Of a stretch of DNA of 23,569 nt, positions 1 to 13,900 are shown piece after piece. The notes under the pieces were generated by a model that was not told the DNA's origin, searched no databases, and saw nothing but the letters and a program-made list of their open reading frames with translations. The position numbers and the translations under genes were made by a program. Position 1 is the first letter of the stretch. Each line of letters starts with the position of its first letter. Source of the DNA: Paramecium sonneborni (taxonomy: Eukaryota; Ciliophora; Oligohymenophorea; Peniculida; Parameciidae); contig CAJJDN010000131.1 in assembly GCA_905182985.1 (NCBI GenBank), forward strand, positions 111,730 through 135,298, given 5' to 3'.

Positions 1-1862
1 ATAGATACTAACCTTATTAATGATGTCAATCAAATTTCAGCTATTCGTTCAACTTCTTCCAATTATTCCATTTGTGTTGTTCTTCAGGAAGATTATATTA
101 CAGCATTCCTTTGGAATACTAAAAATTCAGAAATTCTATTCATTGGTAAAAATCCACAAATAGAAAAATAATTTATTGATTAAAGAATCTTTAGAATTAA
201 TTTCAAGTCTAAAGACTATATTTCAATCATTGCCAATGTCTTTATTAAAGCTATTAATAATGCAAATTTTACATTAAATTTCGAGGAAAGCTAAAGGTAA
301 GCTTTGATGAAATGGGTATTGCTTAAATAATATAGATAATAATAAATGAAACAAAATGGAGAATCTTTTTCAAGAATACTTGATGATCAATTCCTTTAAG
401 ATGTCAATAAATCAAATTAACACAAAAGTAAATCAAATTCTTAATAACTATCAAAAATTGAAAATACTATTAAATAAGATAATATTTCATAATAATAACA
501 ATCTAATTCATACAATCTAAATTCCATAAATCATTCTTCCCAGCTATCTTCAAATAATTAAAGATAAGAAAATAGTAAAATTTCTAAATCTCACATTTCA
601 CTACCATCTACTAGTAGAGTTGATACTATTAAAGATCAAATATCAATCTAAGATTTTGTTCAAGGTATGGAGAATATTAAAAGTTAAATTTTACTTGATA
701 TTCCTCAGCCTGATGAATTAAAACCTAAAGATTATACTCTTAAACCTATAATTCCTTTTTTCTCACCTGATAAAGTCTTTCGAGTCAAAGTTGAAGATTT
801 AGAAGAACTTCTTAAAGAATAAGTTAAAAATAAAAAAATTTAAGAACCAAATCCTGCTGATTAATTACAATATTTATTAACGTATTATTAACAAAATAAT
901 CCAGAACAATATAAAATACTTTTAAATTAATATTCTGATTTCATTCATGAAAGAGTAATTTTATTATTTTTATATTAGATGTTTGAAGGTATGGGTTTAC
1001 CTTCTTCAACTAAATCCTTTATTTAATAACAACCGGAATTTTTATAATAATTAAAAAAACAATCAATCTAAATTCCTAAGTCAAAATCAATGCTATTTTC
1101 TAAATAACCCCCTATGCAACCATAACTTTATTAAGAAGAAATTGTAGCAATCAAATATAATAGAAATATTAACAGATAAGAATTTGAACTTCTAAAACAA
1201 AAATTGGTTCTTTCTCAAAATATAATGGAATTCTATTTTTGTAATTTATAAGAAGAATTCAAAAGAGTACTAATCTTTCCGATTGAATTTTATAATGTTC
1301 TTAGCTAAAATCCATAAAAGTATAAATCACTACTATTCTTAGAGCATAGACTTTTACAGATCAATATTAGGGCAAAAACAGAACAATATTTGATCAATTT
1401 GATAAAGTCTTTGTTCCTGTTAAAATTAGTCAATATGAATATGTAGGAGTTTATATTGACTTTTAAAATAAAACCATGTACTATATAAATACTCTTGAAA
1501 GAAGAGATAGTAAATAAAGATATTAATAAAAAAAATAGGAAAGTAACCACCTTATAAAGAGATAGTGGATTAGCCAGTTATGCATTTCATAATGAGATTT
1601 ATAGAGAATGAATATAATTTAAAAGTGATGAGAGCCTTCAATATTTTTAATTGGAGTAATATTATAGTATTGATAAAATTCATAAGAATTTGTAGAATTC
1701 ATGAACGAATATGCATAAAACTTTAACTATAGTGGATTGGTATTGGCTTATGTGATTGATTCAATATGCAATCATAGAAGTGCAGTAGGTGACAATCAAA
1801 TATTGAAAGATTTTGCCTAGAAGATATTGGAAGTTATTAGAAAAGCAGGGAGTAAGAAATGA
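1..1862 (+). CDS. Ulp1/SENP-like (C48 family) protein, probable pseudoprotease; 5' end outside window
   Basis: Open from base 1 to a TGA at 1860-1862. Proposed introns are 1320-1342 (23 nt), 1543-1565 (23 nt) and 1656-1695 (40 nt), leaving 591 visible residues. The N-terminal half is an unrecognised globular piece, then a Gln/Asn/Ser-rich linker (about residues 110-210). The C-terminal 170 residues follow the Ulp1 SUMO-protease fold: a segment matching the helix and 'ifp..Fyn.L' region, then VPVKISQYEYVGVYIDF, YYINTL, and NFNYSGLVLAY. In active Ulp1 enzymes these segments read 'P...HW....ID', 'Y.DSL' and 'N..DCG', carrying the His, Asp and Cys of the triad. Here those positions are Glu (1437-1439), Asn (1488-1490) and Ser (1731-1733). 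Family membership comes from motifs; loss of protease activity is inferred. The last intron is unusually long, so the final 55 residues are less certain. A SUMO- or ubiquitin-like-binding role would be a guess. Confidence 0.72.
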
Positions 1863-1922
1863 GATTAGAAATAATAAAATATAATATATACTATTGTTGT
1901 AAAAAATAATTAAATAATAATT

Positions 1923-3450
<1,528 letters not shown>

Positions 3451-3490
3451 TTAGAATATGATATTATAAATTTGTATATGCTTATTTTAT

Positions 3491-4495
3491 TCATAATGAT
3501 GTATCAATTGTGAATCCAACTGGTAATGGGAGAACACCTTATTTCTTTGGCATTGAACCATCTAATGGTAATTCAGTTGATAATGTCCAATTGAATCTAA
3601 TAATTTTAAGATATTTAACTTCTCATTGAATCTTCCTTTTCCACTTAATCCCAAACTCTTTTTAGTTAAATTAATTCTTGCTTTAGTATCCACTCCATTT
3701 AATTTTGTTGATACTCCAACTTATGTTGTCAATTCTCCTGAACTCAAACCATATTCTGTCTCTAATCCATAAGTTTATTATTTTCTTCTATGAACCAAAT
3801 CCAAAATAACTTTTCCTCCTAAAAGATCATTAAACTATTTAGATTCTGTAGGTTTTGATGTAAGATGTCTTAAAAATACATCATATTTTGGTTATAAGTA
3901 TCCAACAAGAAAATCGAATCTTCTTAGTCCAAATCCACCTGTTAATTAGAAATCTTCAGCGACTACTATAGTCCATTAATTATTCTTCCAAAATGTTCTA
4001 CTTAATCCATTAACACCATTACTAGATGGATTGTATTCCAATCCTAAAATAATTTGATTTTCTTAATTACTTAAATGATTAGTGAGGGCATTCCATTTTG
4101 TTACTCCTCCAAATCTCAAAATAGCATTGCTTATGCTTGAACTTCCTAATTTAGCATTAGCAAATAAGGAAACATTTCCATTTGTTAATTTTGCTACTTA
4201 TCCAAAATCTACATGGACTTTTGCTCCATCTTCTCTTGTAGCAAATTATAGAGTGTAACTTAAATTATTATTATTAATACTTTTTGTATAAAAATTAAAA
4301 CTTTGTCTCTTATTTAGATTGTAATTTTGTTACATCCAACCAACCCTTGTAATTGGCTGATCCAGAATTTTAAGTAGTTGCTTTCAATTTTAAGTTCAAT
4401 TTTCCTGTTGAATAATCATCTTCTAAAACTTTCTTGTATGAATGATCACCAAGACTAGTTAGAGGAGCTGGGTTTAAAGATTCTGGAGTGCTCAT
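3491..4495 (-). CDS. Mitochondrial porin, VDAC family (Porin_3)
   Basis: A predicted 319-residue beta-barrel channel of the mitochondrial outer membrane that lets metabolites and nucleotides through. Introns on the minus strand are 4259-4280 (22 nt, ending AAG) and 3597-3619 (23 nt, starting GTT); removing both gives one frame to the TGA at 3491-3493. The N-terminus reads MSTPESLNPAP then KKVLEDDYSTGKLNLKLK, matching the start of VDAC, where the N-terminal helix is followed by a 'DDY.TGK' strand. The rest alternates short amphipathic strands with Gly/Asn turns, for example FGGVTKWNALTNHL and GLSGKGRFNEKF. It ends in a hydrophobic strand, LPLPVGFTIDTSL, as barrel proteins do. It is somewhat longer than the usual 280-290 residues of animal and fungal VDAC. 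The start is the only upstream ATG in frame with the family match. It is convergent with the kinase gene and divergent from the cyclic-nucleotide-binding gene. Confidence 0.8.
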
Positions 4496-5024
4496 TTTAA
4501 TATCTTTTTATTATAATTTATTGATGAATATTTTTTTATATACACACTTAATTCACATAATATCACATTTATTTAACATATTCAAAATTCATATATTTAA
4601 ATTATTAATCTAAAATAATAATATTCATATTTAGATGAATATCTTGAATTTCATCATCTCAAATTAATGTAAAAACTAAAAGTTAAATAGTTGAAAAACC
4701 CTGTAATCAATATAAAATGTTTTATTTCTTTTAAATAATATGGTATATGATTTAATAAGGTAAAGAATCAACATATGCTATATCGAAATAAGAACTCATT
4801 TTAAAATTCAAAATCTTAAGAGGATGTAAGTTTATTGCTGAAATTAATCAATAATATTTTATCTCCCTAATTTAGATAATATTAGTATAATTATAAAATA
4901 AAGAATGAATTAGAAAATGTTTTCAAAAGTAGGAATGATAAAGGAGATATAAATTAAATTTGAATCACGATTATTTATGTTATTTAGTTTTGTAATTTAA
5001 AATAAAATTGTTAATTATAATAAA
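4496..5024. other. Divergent intergenic spacer between porin and cNMP-binding-domain gene
   Basis: About 529 bp of AT-rich DNA between two divergent start codons, so it should hold both promoters. No known promoter motif is recognised. An inverted repeat with perfect 8-bp arms (ATATTCAT / ATGAATAT, 6-nt loop) lies at 4621-4642. A 63-codon plus-strand ORF (4775-4963) exists, but that length is expected by chance when TGA is the only stop in AT-rich DNA. Confidence 0.6.
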
Positions 5025-6993
5025 ATGAATATATAAACTTTATTATTAAAATAAGAAAGAACAAAGAGAGAAGTACAATAATTAATAGAATGTTTAGGAT
5101 AGGTAAAGTTTTTAAATGAATTGAATAATGGTTAAAAATTATACTAAGCAACTTTAAGAGGATTTGCTGAGAAAGCAACACTAATTCGATATGAGAAAGG
5201 TAAGTTTGTGATTGATTTATGAAGAATAGGGCACATTATTTGGAGGGAAGGGATAAAACAGGAAAAATTATTTATAATATTGAGTGGCAGAGTACAGGAA
5301 TATGTGTAATTAGATGATGAAGAAGTGAATAGAAAGAGAAATGATCTAATAGAGAAATATCCAGAGTGCTAAGATCTATTTATAAATAAGCCAGGAAGAA
5401 GAATAGTATATGAATATGAAAATGAAACTAGTGATCAGATTAAAGCTTCAATAAATGATAATATGAGAAAGAGGAGAAGTTTAGTTTTTGAAATTCCAAG
5501 TATGTTGGATGTACCTCTGATCAGAAGTTCTTCTGTAATATAGAAGAATATACAGCCATTTTCAAAGATAACAGTGAACGAAGTAAGCTAGATCGTATAA
5601 TATATATCAGGCTCCTTTATCTTATATGATTGTACTGAGTAAGGAAGTGAGAGAATGTTTAAGAGAAGTGAAATTGATGAATGATTATCATTTACAATAT
5701 TTCATTTAAGAATTCGTTTTGGCAGTTAGATAAGGCAGAATGTTTTCGCATGGAGATTTGTTGAATTCTGATATTTAAAAAAAGAAGTTTGATAATACTT
5801 TGTTATGTATGGAGGATTCTATGATAATGCAGATTGGATTAGAAGATTATCATAATATTGAGATTCATTTAAATTAGAGAAAATAATAGAAAATTTGGGA
5901 TATTATTTATTCTGGTTTATTTGGAAAGAGTAAGGTGAGTTAAGAAGAAGCAAATCAAATTATGAAAGTATTGGTTAATAAATATACTTCTAAAAAATAC
6001 ACATAATATAATGTAGTGTATTTGGAAGGTGAAACTTAAAAGTTTATATACATTGTTAAAGAGGGGGAATTTCAATTATCATTTGATAATCATGGTTAAG
6101 AGACTGTATTATAATCTACAATGGCTATTGCAAAGGTAAGTTAAGGAAGCATGTTGGGTGAAGAATCTTATACAATTAGTCGACATATTTTTAATTGTAT
6201 AAGTATTTCTTCAAAGAATAAAATAATTGGACTAAGTATTCATGATCTAGAAGCCTTAGGACATAGATTTGTTTGGCTTAGAGATTTATTAAAAAATAAA
6301 GAAAAAATTAAATAATAATGGTTAAAGACAAGAATGAATGAAAATGTTCATTTCAGTAATAAATTAAATGAAAAATAATAAAATTTTGATGAAGAAAAAA
6401 AATTGATTAATGAATTCAAAATATCTGATCCAGAAATACAAATTACTTAATTTTAGAGATTGTAACCAAAACATCGTTAAATGATTACACCTTCACCATT
6501 AAAGCGTCCTAAATTAATCAAAGTAAATAGTTAAAGGAATGTTAATACAAGTAGAAATAATAGTTAAGGTGTTAATAAAAAATTAGAGAATTTAAATATT
6601 TTTGGAAATGAAATCTTATGTGAATTAGGAATTGGTAAAATTACAACACAAAATACTAAAATTAGTAATATTGAACCAATAGATCATTCCCTTACTTATA
6701 GAGATACAAGCAGACTCTTACTAAAAAAAGTGAGAAAGACATCAAATTATAATTCATCTTAACCATTTTCTCATAGAGATAATAGTACTATAAATAATGA
6801 TAATGATATTGTACCAATGATGATGAATATGAGTAAGAATTAACTTTAATTTCTAAAAACAATGGTAGGCAAATTCAATCATAAGAATTCTTAACCTTCT
6901 CCTGAATGTTTTCATTAATAAAGTACTCCTGTTCTAATCCAAAGTATTTACCCAAAAAGGATTGTCAGAAGAGCCTAGTAAGGGTATGATTGA
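5025..6993 (+). CDS. Protein with two cyclic-nucleotide-binding-like domains
   Basis: A 636-residue protein with introns 5200-5229 (30 nt, containing an in-frame TGA) and 5583-5610 (28 nt, ending CAG). The first cNBD-like unit starts after a helical segment (REVQQLIECLGQVKFLNEL) with EKGHIIWREGIKQEKLFIILSGRV, the usual 'G..I..eG......y.IL.G.V' pattern. It is then interrupted by a long charged insert. The second unit reads VVYLEGETQKFIYIVKEGEF, then GSMLGEESYTISRH, the place of the phosphate-binding cassette. The C-terminal 200 residues are Asn/Ser/Lys-rich and low in complexity. Such multi-cNBD proteins without a kinase or channel domain are common in ciliates. The cassette keeps 'GE' and an Arg but lacks the full PKA-type consensus, so binding of cAMP or cGMP is not assured. 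No membrane segment is seen. The start is the first ATG upstream of the domain in frame. Confidence 0.75.
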
Positions 6994-7082
6994 AACTACA
7001 TTAAAATATTCAAGTAGAACTAATCTAAATGTTTTTCTTTTTTATTTCAAACCCACCAATTCTCTTTCTTGATTAAATTAAT

Positions 7083-7911
7083 ATGCAAGATAAATCTAAT
7101 ACTAATTCAAGTGCCAATGATTCTTAATCTTAAAGGAAGGTAGTTGAAATCATAGAATAGTAGAAAAGAAGACGAACATGCAAGGCCAGTGATGCTCTTA
7201 GAGAATATAAATGTGAGTGTGGAAAGTCTTACTTGAGTTATCCAGCATTATACACTCATAACAAATAAAAACACAATGGGGTTTTCAAATGACATAATAC
7301 TGTAGTAATCTCAAAAGAACTTAGATGAACAAAGACTGGAGTCGACGTTTTCAGAATCTCAGACTTAATACATTTTCACTACACTTGCTAATGCCTTAGG
7401 TAAGCAAGAAGACAAATAACGGACCTCTTTCACTCTCTAAGACATGTATGATCTCATTATGTGGGAAATCTAATTATAAATGATTGAATCAGATTTCAAA
7501 GACTTTCCTTTAGACTATTATCATGAATTATTGAAATAAAGTTCTCCTGTTGAAATCTCTACTCCTTAACATGCCTTTATTAAGTTTATTCATGAAGTAA
7601 AAGAAGTCTTGAGCTTTGAACAAATGAAACTAGTCTTTCTTTTTGTGTATTCCTTCAGATAATTACTCCTAGAGAATCCAGATTGTACTACAAATAATTT
7701 AGTTGAGAAGGCTAACCAGTTAATTTGTTCACAATTAAATAAGGTTTTGCAAAGTATCCAAAAACTTTCGGAGCGGCATTACATTGTATATTTAAGTAGA
7801 ATGGAAAATCTTCGAGAAGCAATGATTCAAATAGTGCTAAGCTTTTGTAATTGGCTCTATGCTCGTCATTTGACTGACGACAAGTTATCTCTAAGAAATG
7901 ATTCGGAATGA
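7083..7911 (+). CDS. Small protein with a single CxC-type C2H2 zinc finger
   Basis: A 267-residue protein with one proposed 25-nt intron (7281-7305, GTT...TAG) and a TGA at 7909-7911. After a short Ser/Asn-rich start and a basic stretch (QQKRRRTCKAS, possibly a nuclear signal) comes one finger, YKCECGKSYLSYPALYTHN. Its spacing is C-X1-C-X12-H-X4-H, with cysteines at 7212 and 7218 and histidines at 7257 and 7272. The cysteine spacing is tighter than the usual C-X2-C. The remaining 200 residues are mostly helical with no recognised domain, including DFPLDYYHELLKQ and several aromatic positions. Nucleic-acid binding or protein contact in the nucleus is a reasonable inference but not shown. It lies 89 bp after the cNBD gene on the same strand and converges on the giant LamG gene, with only 22 bp between the two stop codons. 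Confidence 0.7.
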
Positions 7912-7933
7912 TTTTTTAATATTTATATAGCAA

Positions 7934-10900
7934 TCATTCTTAGTGAACTGTCTCTTATTTATTTAAACTAATCCTATTTGGATCGAAAGGCCATCTATCA
8001 ATTAATTACTATGGTTTATCTAAGTAACTACCATCACCGAAATTTAGTTTTAATCCATACAATTTGCCCTAAAAGATAATAAAAATAAAAAGATACCCAA
8101 AAGGATGAATGTCCTATATCATTTACTAAATGTAGGTACAATTTATTTGGAATCATATGAGTTGCTTATTGTATATGTTCTTGAACTCCAGCTGGTTGTA
8201 AAACGTAAGCTCTTACTTTATTTTAATGATAGCCAAAATATACAAAGGTCCACTGATAAGGTTTAATAGAGAAAGAATGTTATAAAGATTCAAATGAAGG
8301 ATCTTTAATTGTATATGTAGAAGCCAAAAGCTCATTTATTTTTGTAAAAAGAGCCAATGTCCTATCTCCAATAAATTGATTATCCTAACCTACTTCTTCA
8401 TTGTTAGAAGTTAATCTTATCAGTCCTCTTAATTCATCTACCATTTCAGGTAACAAGGGGGCATTTTAGTACCAGAAACCAATACTGTAACTGAGCATTT
8501 CTTATTTATCATCAAACTGATATTTAAGTTCATTCTTTTTTTCATCTAAATCGTCCTAATTGGTAGTATCTAGCATTTTTACAGGCCAACTAAATCCTTC
8601 AGAAGATTGTGAACTAATAGGAACTTTACGATGTAATTTTTAAACCATTTCTACTATAGTTTCAGGATTATTTAAAGAGGCACCGACACCAATAAATAAT
8701 CTCGGATCATAGATCCATCCATGGAATGCTTTATATCCAAATTCATTCGCAGCTAAAACCAAACTAGCATAACCAGTAAATACAAAATGAGTAACATCTA
8801 ATTGTATATGTTCAAAATGTTCTCGATCCCTAAAAAGGATTAATCCATAAAACTATTTATTTTTATAACTTGCATAAATGTAATTCCATTCTCCTTCTAA
8901 ATTTTCATAATTAATTTTGGCATCAACAGCATTTTTAGGTACTGCTAAATCATAAGTACTGAATTCATAATATCCTTTTTTTATGAATGCTGATAATGCT
9001 CTATTTCCTAATTCAGCTTTATCCTAATATTCTGTAGTTTAAGAAAGTCGAAAAATAGTATGAGTATCAGATCTTTCAGTTAGAGTATTTGGAAAAGCAA
9101 TTAACCATCTTGTCCACATACCAACAGCATATTCATCAACAGATTCAACTTCTTTATTAAAAGTTTATTGTAATTTATTTTCAATTTTCTTATCTTCTTT
9201 CATAAACCACATATTCTTTTTATTTTTAATGATATAGCTCAGATTTGGCATAGTTTCCTCATTATAAGTATGAGATCCAGATCCATATAACAATTCCCAT
9301 TTATGTTATTCTCCTTGGAATTTCCTACTGAATGTATCTTAGCCTAAATAAATAAACATATTATTGGCAACAAAATGTTAAACATCCTTGAATATAATAG
9401 GCAAATCTTTTTCAAATAATTTAAGTAATGTTGCTACTTCTCTCTTTTCTTCACTATAACTCATATAGAAATATGTCCAAGCTCTTTTGGAATTACCCAT
9501 TTCTGCTTTTGCTTCTAAAAATTTGGCTTCATTCCAATCCTTTAATCCTGAAATACTATAAGTACTAACCTTAACTGTATCACTTGTACAGACCTAAGCA
9601 TAAAAAGTTCTATCTCCTTGAATTTTCCTATCAAACAAATGTTCTTCATAATTGTTAGTTAATCTAAACAAGATTTGACATGGCGAAGTAATTTCTCCTT
9701 CAATTTTAGTTTATATTTCTGCAATCTTAAACCAACCACTTATAGCATATTCTCCTATTCCTTACAATTGTGTAAGCTCTTATGTCTTATATTGTTCTAA
9801 TTCTACTTGTCCTTTCTTCTATTTTTATATATATCCTACAGTTAATTCTAATGGTAAAGCATAACTAGATTCTATTACCTTTAATAATTATTCTTCTTCA
9901 TCTATAAACGCATCCTTACCCAAATGTGCTGAAATCTGACTCATTAATCCATGAAATCCAGGAATATTCTTCTCTCCTCCTAATATCAACTTTATCCACT
10001 CATTCAATGGTCTCTGTAGCAATTATTCATTCTTTGCTTTTTTTATATGTTCTCCATCATAAACATAATAAACAGCTTCTTATATAGCTCTCTTATATCC
10101 AGCATAAATATAATGCCATTTACCTTCTAATGATGTCTAAGGTATTGTAGATATTTCATTAGGTGCATCTTCATTTATATCATATGCACCAAAATAAAAG
10201 TTATCATGTAATAAATATGCACTCAAAACTCTATCTCCTATTACAATCTTTCCATTCTCCAATTCTTCATTTGAAGTCAATCTGAAAACCTACATTTCAT
10301 TTTGAATATTCCACAATCTTGATGGCCAAGCCTACAAAAATCTAATCCATAAACCTACTGAATATTCCTATATACTCTCAATCCTTTAATTTGGCTCCGC
10401 TATTCTTATTGTCACTCCTTACTTTTCTGCATCTAAAGAATCCAGTACTAATTCATCTTCTTCATAATCCCATTACAATTTTGCATTTGGATTAAATAAT
10501 TATGGAGATTATAAAAATACCATCAAACCCTTGAAATTATCCTTTCTAAATGCTCCATTTCCTAAATTCACTACTACCTATGCCAATCGACTATCATATG
10601 AATTTAAAAGTGCATCTTTAGCTAAATAGAACCAATAATTAGATGAAACTACATGTAAAGCAAATTCAAATCTATCTTGCTCATTTTCCTCCGTATTTAT
10701 ATAATATACTATTTATTAACTCTCTTTTGAATATGCAAAATATACAAATGTCCATACTTCTTAATTCTATTTTGTAATTTAAACTCCATATGCATTATTT
10801 AATTATACTGTCTTCTCACCCAAACTATATGTACTAAATTCCAATCCCTCTGTATGACATAAGACTAATGTACGATCACCAATCTTCTGAGCATCTCCAA

Positions 10901-13900
10901 GACTCTCTTCTCCATTTGATGTCAATCTATACATTAATTAAGTATTCTTCTAACTCTTAAACCATCTAAACCATAACTAAACTCCATATTCTCTTACTTC
11001 TTGGTTGAATTTTGTTAAATGATGTTTCTCATCTAGTTTTCTTACATCATGTATTCCAGATATTATTTCAATATTCTTACTTATTTATTCTACATCTGGA
11101 ATAGTATCCTTTGTCTTTATTCTAGATAACAAATCAGCTTTATTCTCGATAAAAGATCCTGGACCTAAATTAAATCTTACTTTTGTTATTTAACCATTGA
11201 AATTAGCATAATATTTACCTGCATGACCAACGCAAAAATATAGATAGTTTGTTAATAAAGAATGTAAAACATCCATTTTTAATCCTTCAGTATGATCTTT
11301 AAATTAAGTAAAGGCTATTGCATGTCCTTCTTATTAAGTGTTTCTCTTATAACTAAAATATAGATATTACCACTCTCCTTCACTCTCTCTTTTGTATTCA
11401 AGATCACCTCCAACATTATTTGTTTTAGTTATAACATCATAAGTTCCAAAAGAGAAAGCCTTTCTATTCATCACAACCAATAAGACTCTATCCCCTGGAT
11501 TATCAAAATCTTTATATTCTTTATTAGTTGTTAATCTAGCAACTCCCATAATTTGAGGTTGAGTATAAATTTTATATTTGATTCCAAAGAATTAATATCT
11601 CAACCAGAATCCATAACCATATTCTGAAACACCATGTAATTAGAGAGTAGAACTTTATTGGAAATGTATTTACATTGGAGGTTCTTCTTCATTGGTTGCA
11701 CATTCTAATATTTTTTCTTCATGATGTGCTTCTTAACCTGCTTATTTAATATGATCAGCTCCACTAATAAATCCAAAATGAATTTTAATATTTTCATCTT
11801 CTTCAAAGTTTCCCTCTCTATATGCACCAAAACCTACATTAACTACCCATGTTTTCATTTAGCCAACAAAATCAACATATGATTACCGTTAATGACCAAC
11901 AATAAGACTAAAAACAGCTAAATAGAAGTGGGAGATTTTTTCTTATGTAAATTCAGCATTTGAGAATGCAAATTTAACATATCCATATGTTTTTTACTAT
12001 TACTAGGAATATCCATAATATATGTATGTCCATTAATCAGCATATTCATGAAATTCTTATTCAGTAGAAATCAATTTACCATTATTAGTATAGGTAATAA
12101 ATCTATAAAGAGAATCACCTCTAATAATTTATAAGGTTTCTTCTTTGTTTCCATCTAAATCAAGCAATCTCTTTTAAGCTAGAGTAATAACATGTGATTC
12201 TTAACCAGTAATAAGTGATCCACTCCATCTAACCCATCCAGAAATTGAGTATTCTTCAGCTCCTTAATATTTATTGAATTCAAATTAGATTGGATCTTCA
12301 GCTATTGTAATGGCAGATCCAAATAATTATAAAGTTTATCTTGTAACAGGATGAATTTAAGCTTTTTCAGGTAATGAATTTTCTGTATAGACTTTCAGAG
12401 TATCTTTGTTAGGTACAAATGCTCCAGGACCAAAACTGAAAGTAACTTTAGCAATTTCACCATTAAAAAGTGGAGCAAATGTCTTACCAACAACGAATTC
12501 AACATATTCAATTAAGAAATCATGATAAACATTAAAAGCTACTTCTTCTATTTCGCCATCTACTCCAAATTGTATGTAACCTTTAGCTACTCCCTTCTCA
12601 CCATGTCTCTTATATCCAAAATAAACATAATTCCATTAACCTTCTAAATTAATAAATGGGATATCATCTTTAAGATTAAGAGTTTAGAATTCATATGATT
12701 CTTAAGCCAATACACATGCTAAAGTAATATCTTTAAGTGTTTAAGGCCTACCTTAATTAGCTCTAACCCATTTACCATCAAGAGATTCAATTATATAACC
12801 TTAAGTACCTACTTTAGCAATATTATGGACTGGTGATCTTTTACTTAAATATTTTGGTAAGGTAGTCAACCATCTGGTCCATAAACCAAAAGCGTATTCA
12901 CTTTATCCATTAATTTTCATTCCATTTTCATCATGAATAATTATCTTATCTACTATATTCTCTTATTAATCATATTCTATATATCTATTTTAATCAACTC
13001 CCAAATAAGTTATTGGTTTACCTACTTAATAAACTCCCATAACTCCTTCTCCATAATTAAAAGTAGTCTAAAAATCTAATCCTTCTCTGTAAGATCCTTC
13101 TCCTAAATAGATTCCAACAAATGCTATCTTCCCATTGAATGCAGATATTGTTTCATCTCCTCCTACAGTCACACTTAAATGATTAACTTATTTATGGTAA
13201 ACTCCTTCAAATTTAACTTCTCCAGTTACTTAAGGTTTTATTAAGGCGCCATAAGCTCTTCCTTCCTTATATCCAAAATACACATATGTCCAAATATATT
13301 CAACACTCTCTATACTCTTTAATATATTCACAGATCCTTTGCCTCTATTCCCATATACACTATATGTATTGAAATATACATTACTTTTTATACCTCCACC
13401 ATATATATGATGAACTTCTAAAGCTCTATCTCCTAGAACTCCTTTACCTTTAGTACGTACTTTATTTGATCTTAAATTAATTAATTAAAATGCATTTGGT
13501 TCATCTACTTTTAGATCATCCACCCATCTTAACCAAAATGCTACTGCATATTCTTCAATTAATAATTATGATTCTTGTGGATCAAAATGAAAATGCTCAC
13601 CTTTCTCATTACCACTTATTAAAATTGGTTTACTTATTATTGTTTCTTCTATCAATATTGGTAATTATTAAGGCATATTACTTAATCTCTTAATAGTATC
13701 TTCTAATGCATCATCTCCATCAATAAAAGCAGGAGCATCAATATCATAAAATATGTTAGCAAACTATCCATTTAATCCCAAATAATCCATATGCTTTCCT
13801 CCAAATATAAATTTAACATACGTTGGTGGAACATGCTAAGCATCAATTTCTATTCTATATTTAGATGCTCCTTCTCCATATTTTACTATATATCCAACTA

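Noticed and set aside
1305..1550. Hydrophobic 81-residue minus-strand ORF over the end of the Ulp1-like gene
   Set aside because: It is antisense to a well-supported coding region and shows only AT-rich hydrophobic composition.
4775..4963. 63-codon plus-strand ORF upstream of the cNBD gene, with a segment vaguely like the helix before a cNBD
   Set aside because: The downstream gene already has its own version of that helix, and this length is expected by chance when only TGA stops in AT-rich DNA.
11367..11549. Apparent independent 60-residue gene starting MGVARLTTNKEY
   Set aside because: It is an internal piece of the fifth LamG-like repeat; the 'start' is an internal Met and the 'stop' is a glutamine codon in this code.
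13490..13693. Plus-strand ORF rich in His and Leu
   Set aside because: Antisense shadow of the second LamG-like repeat.
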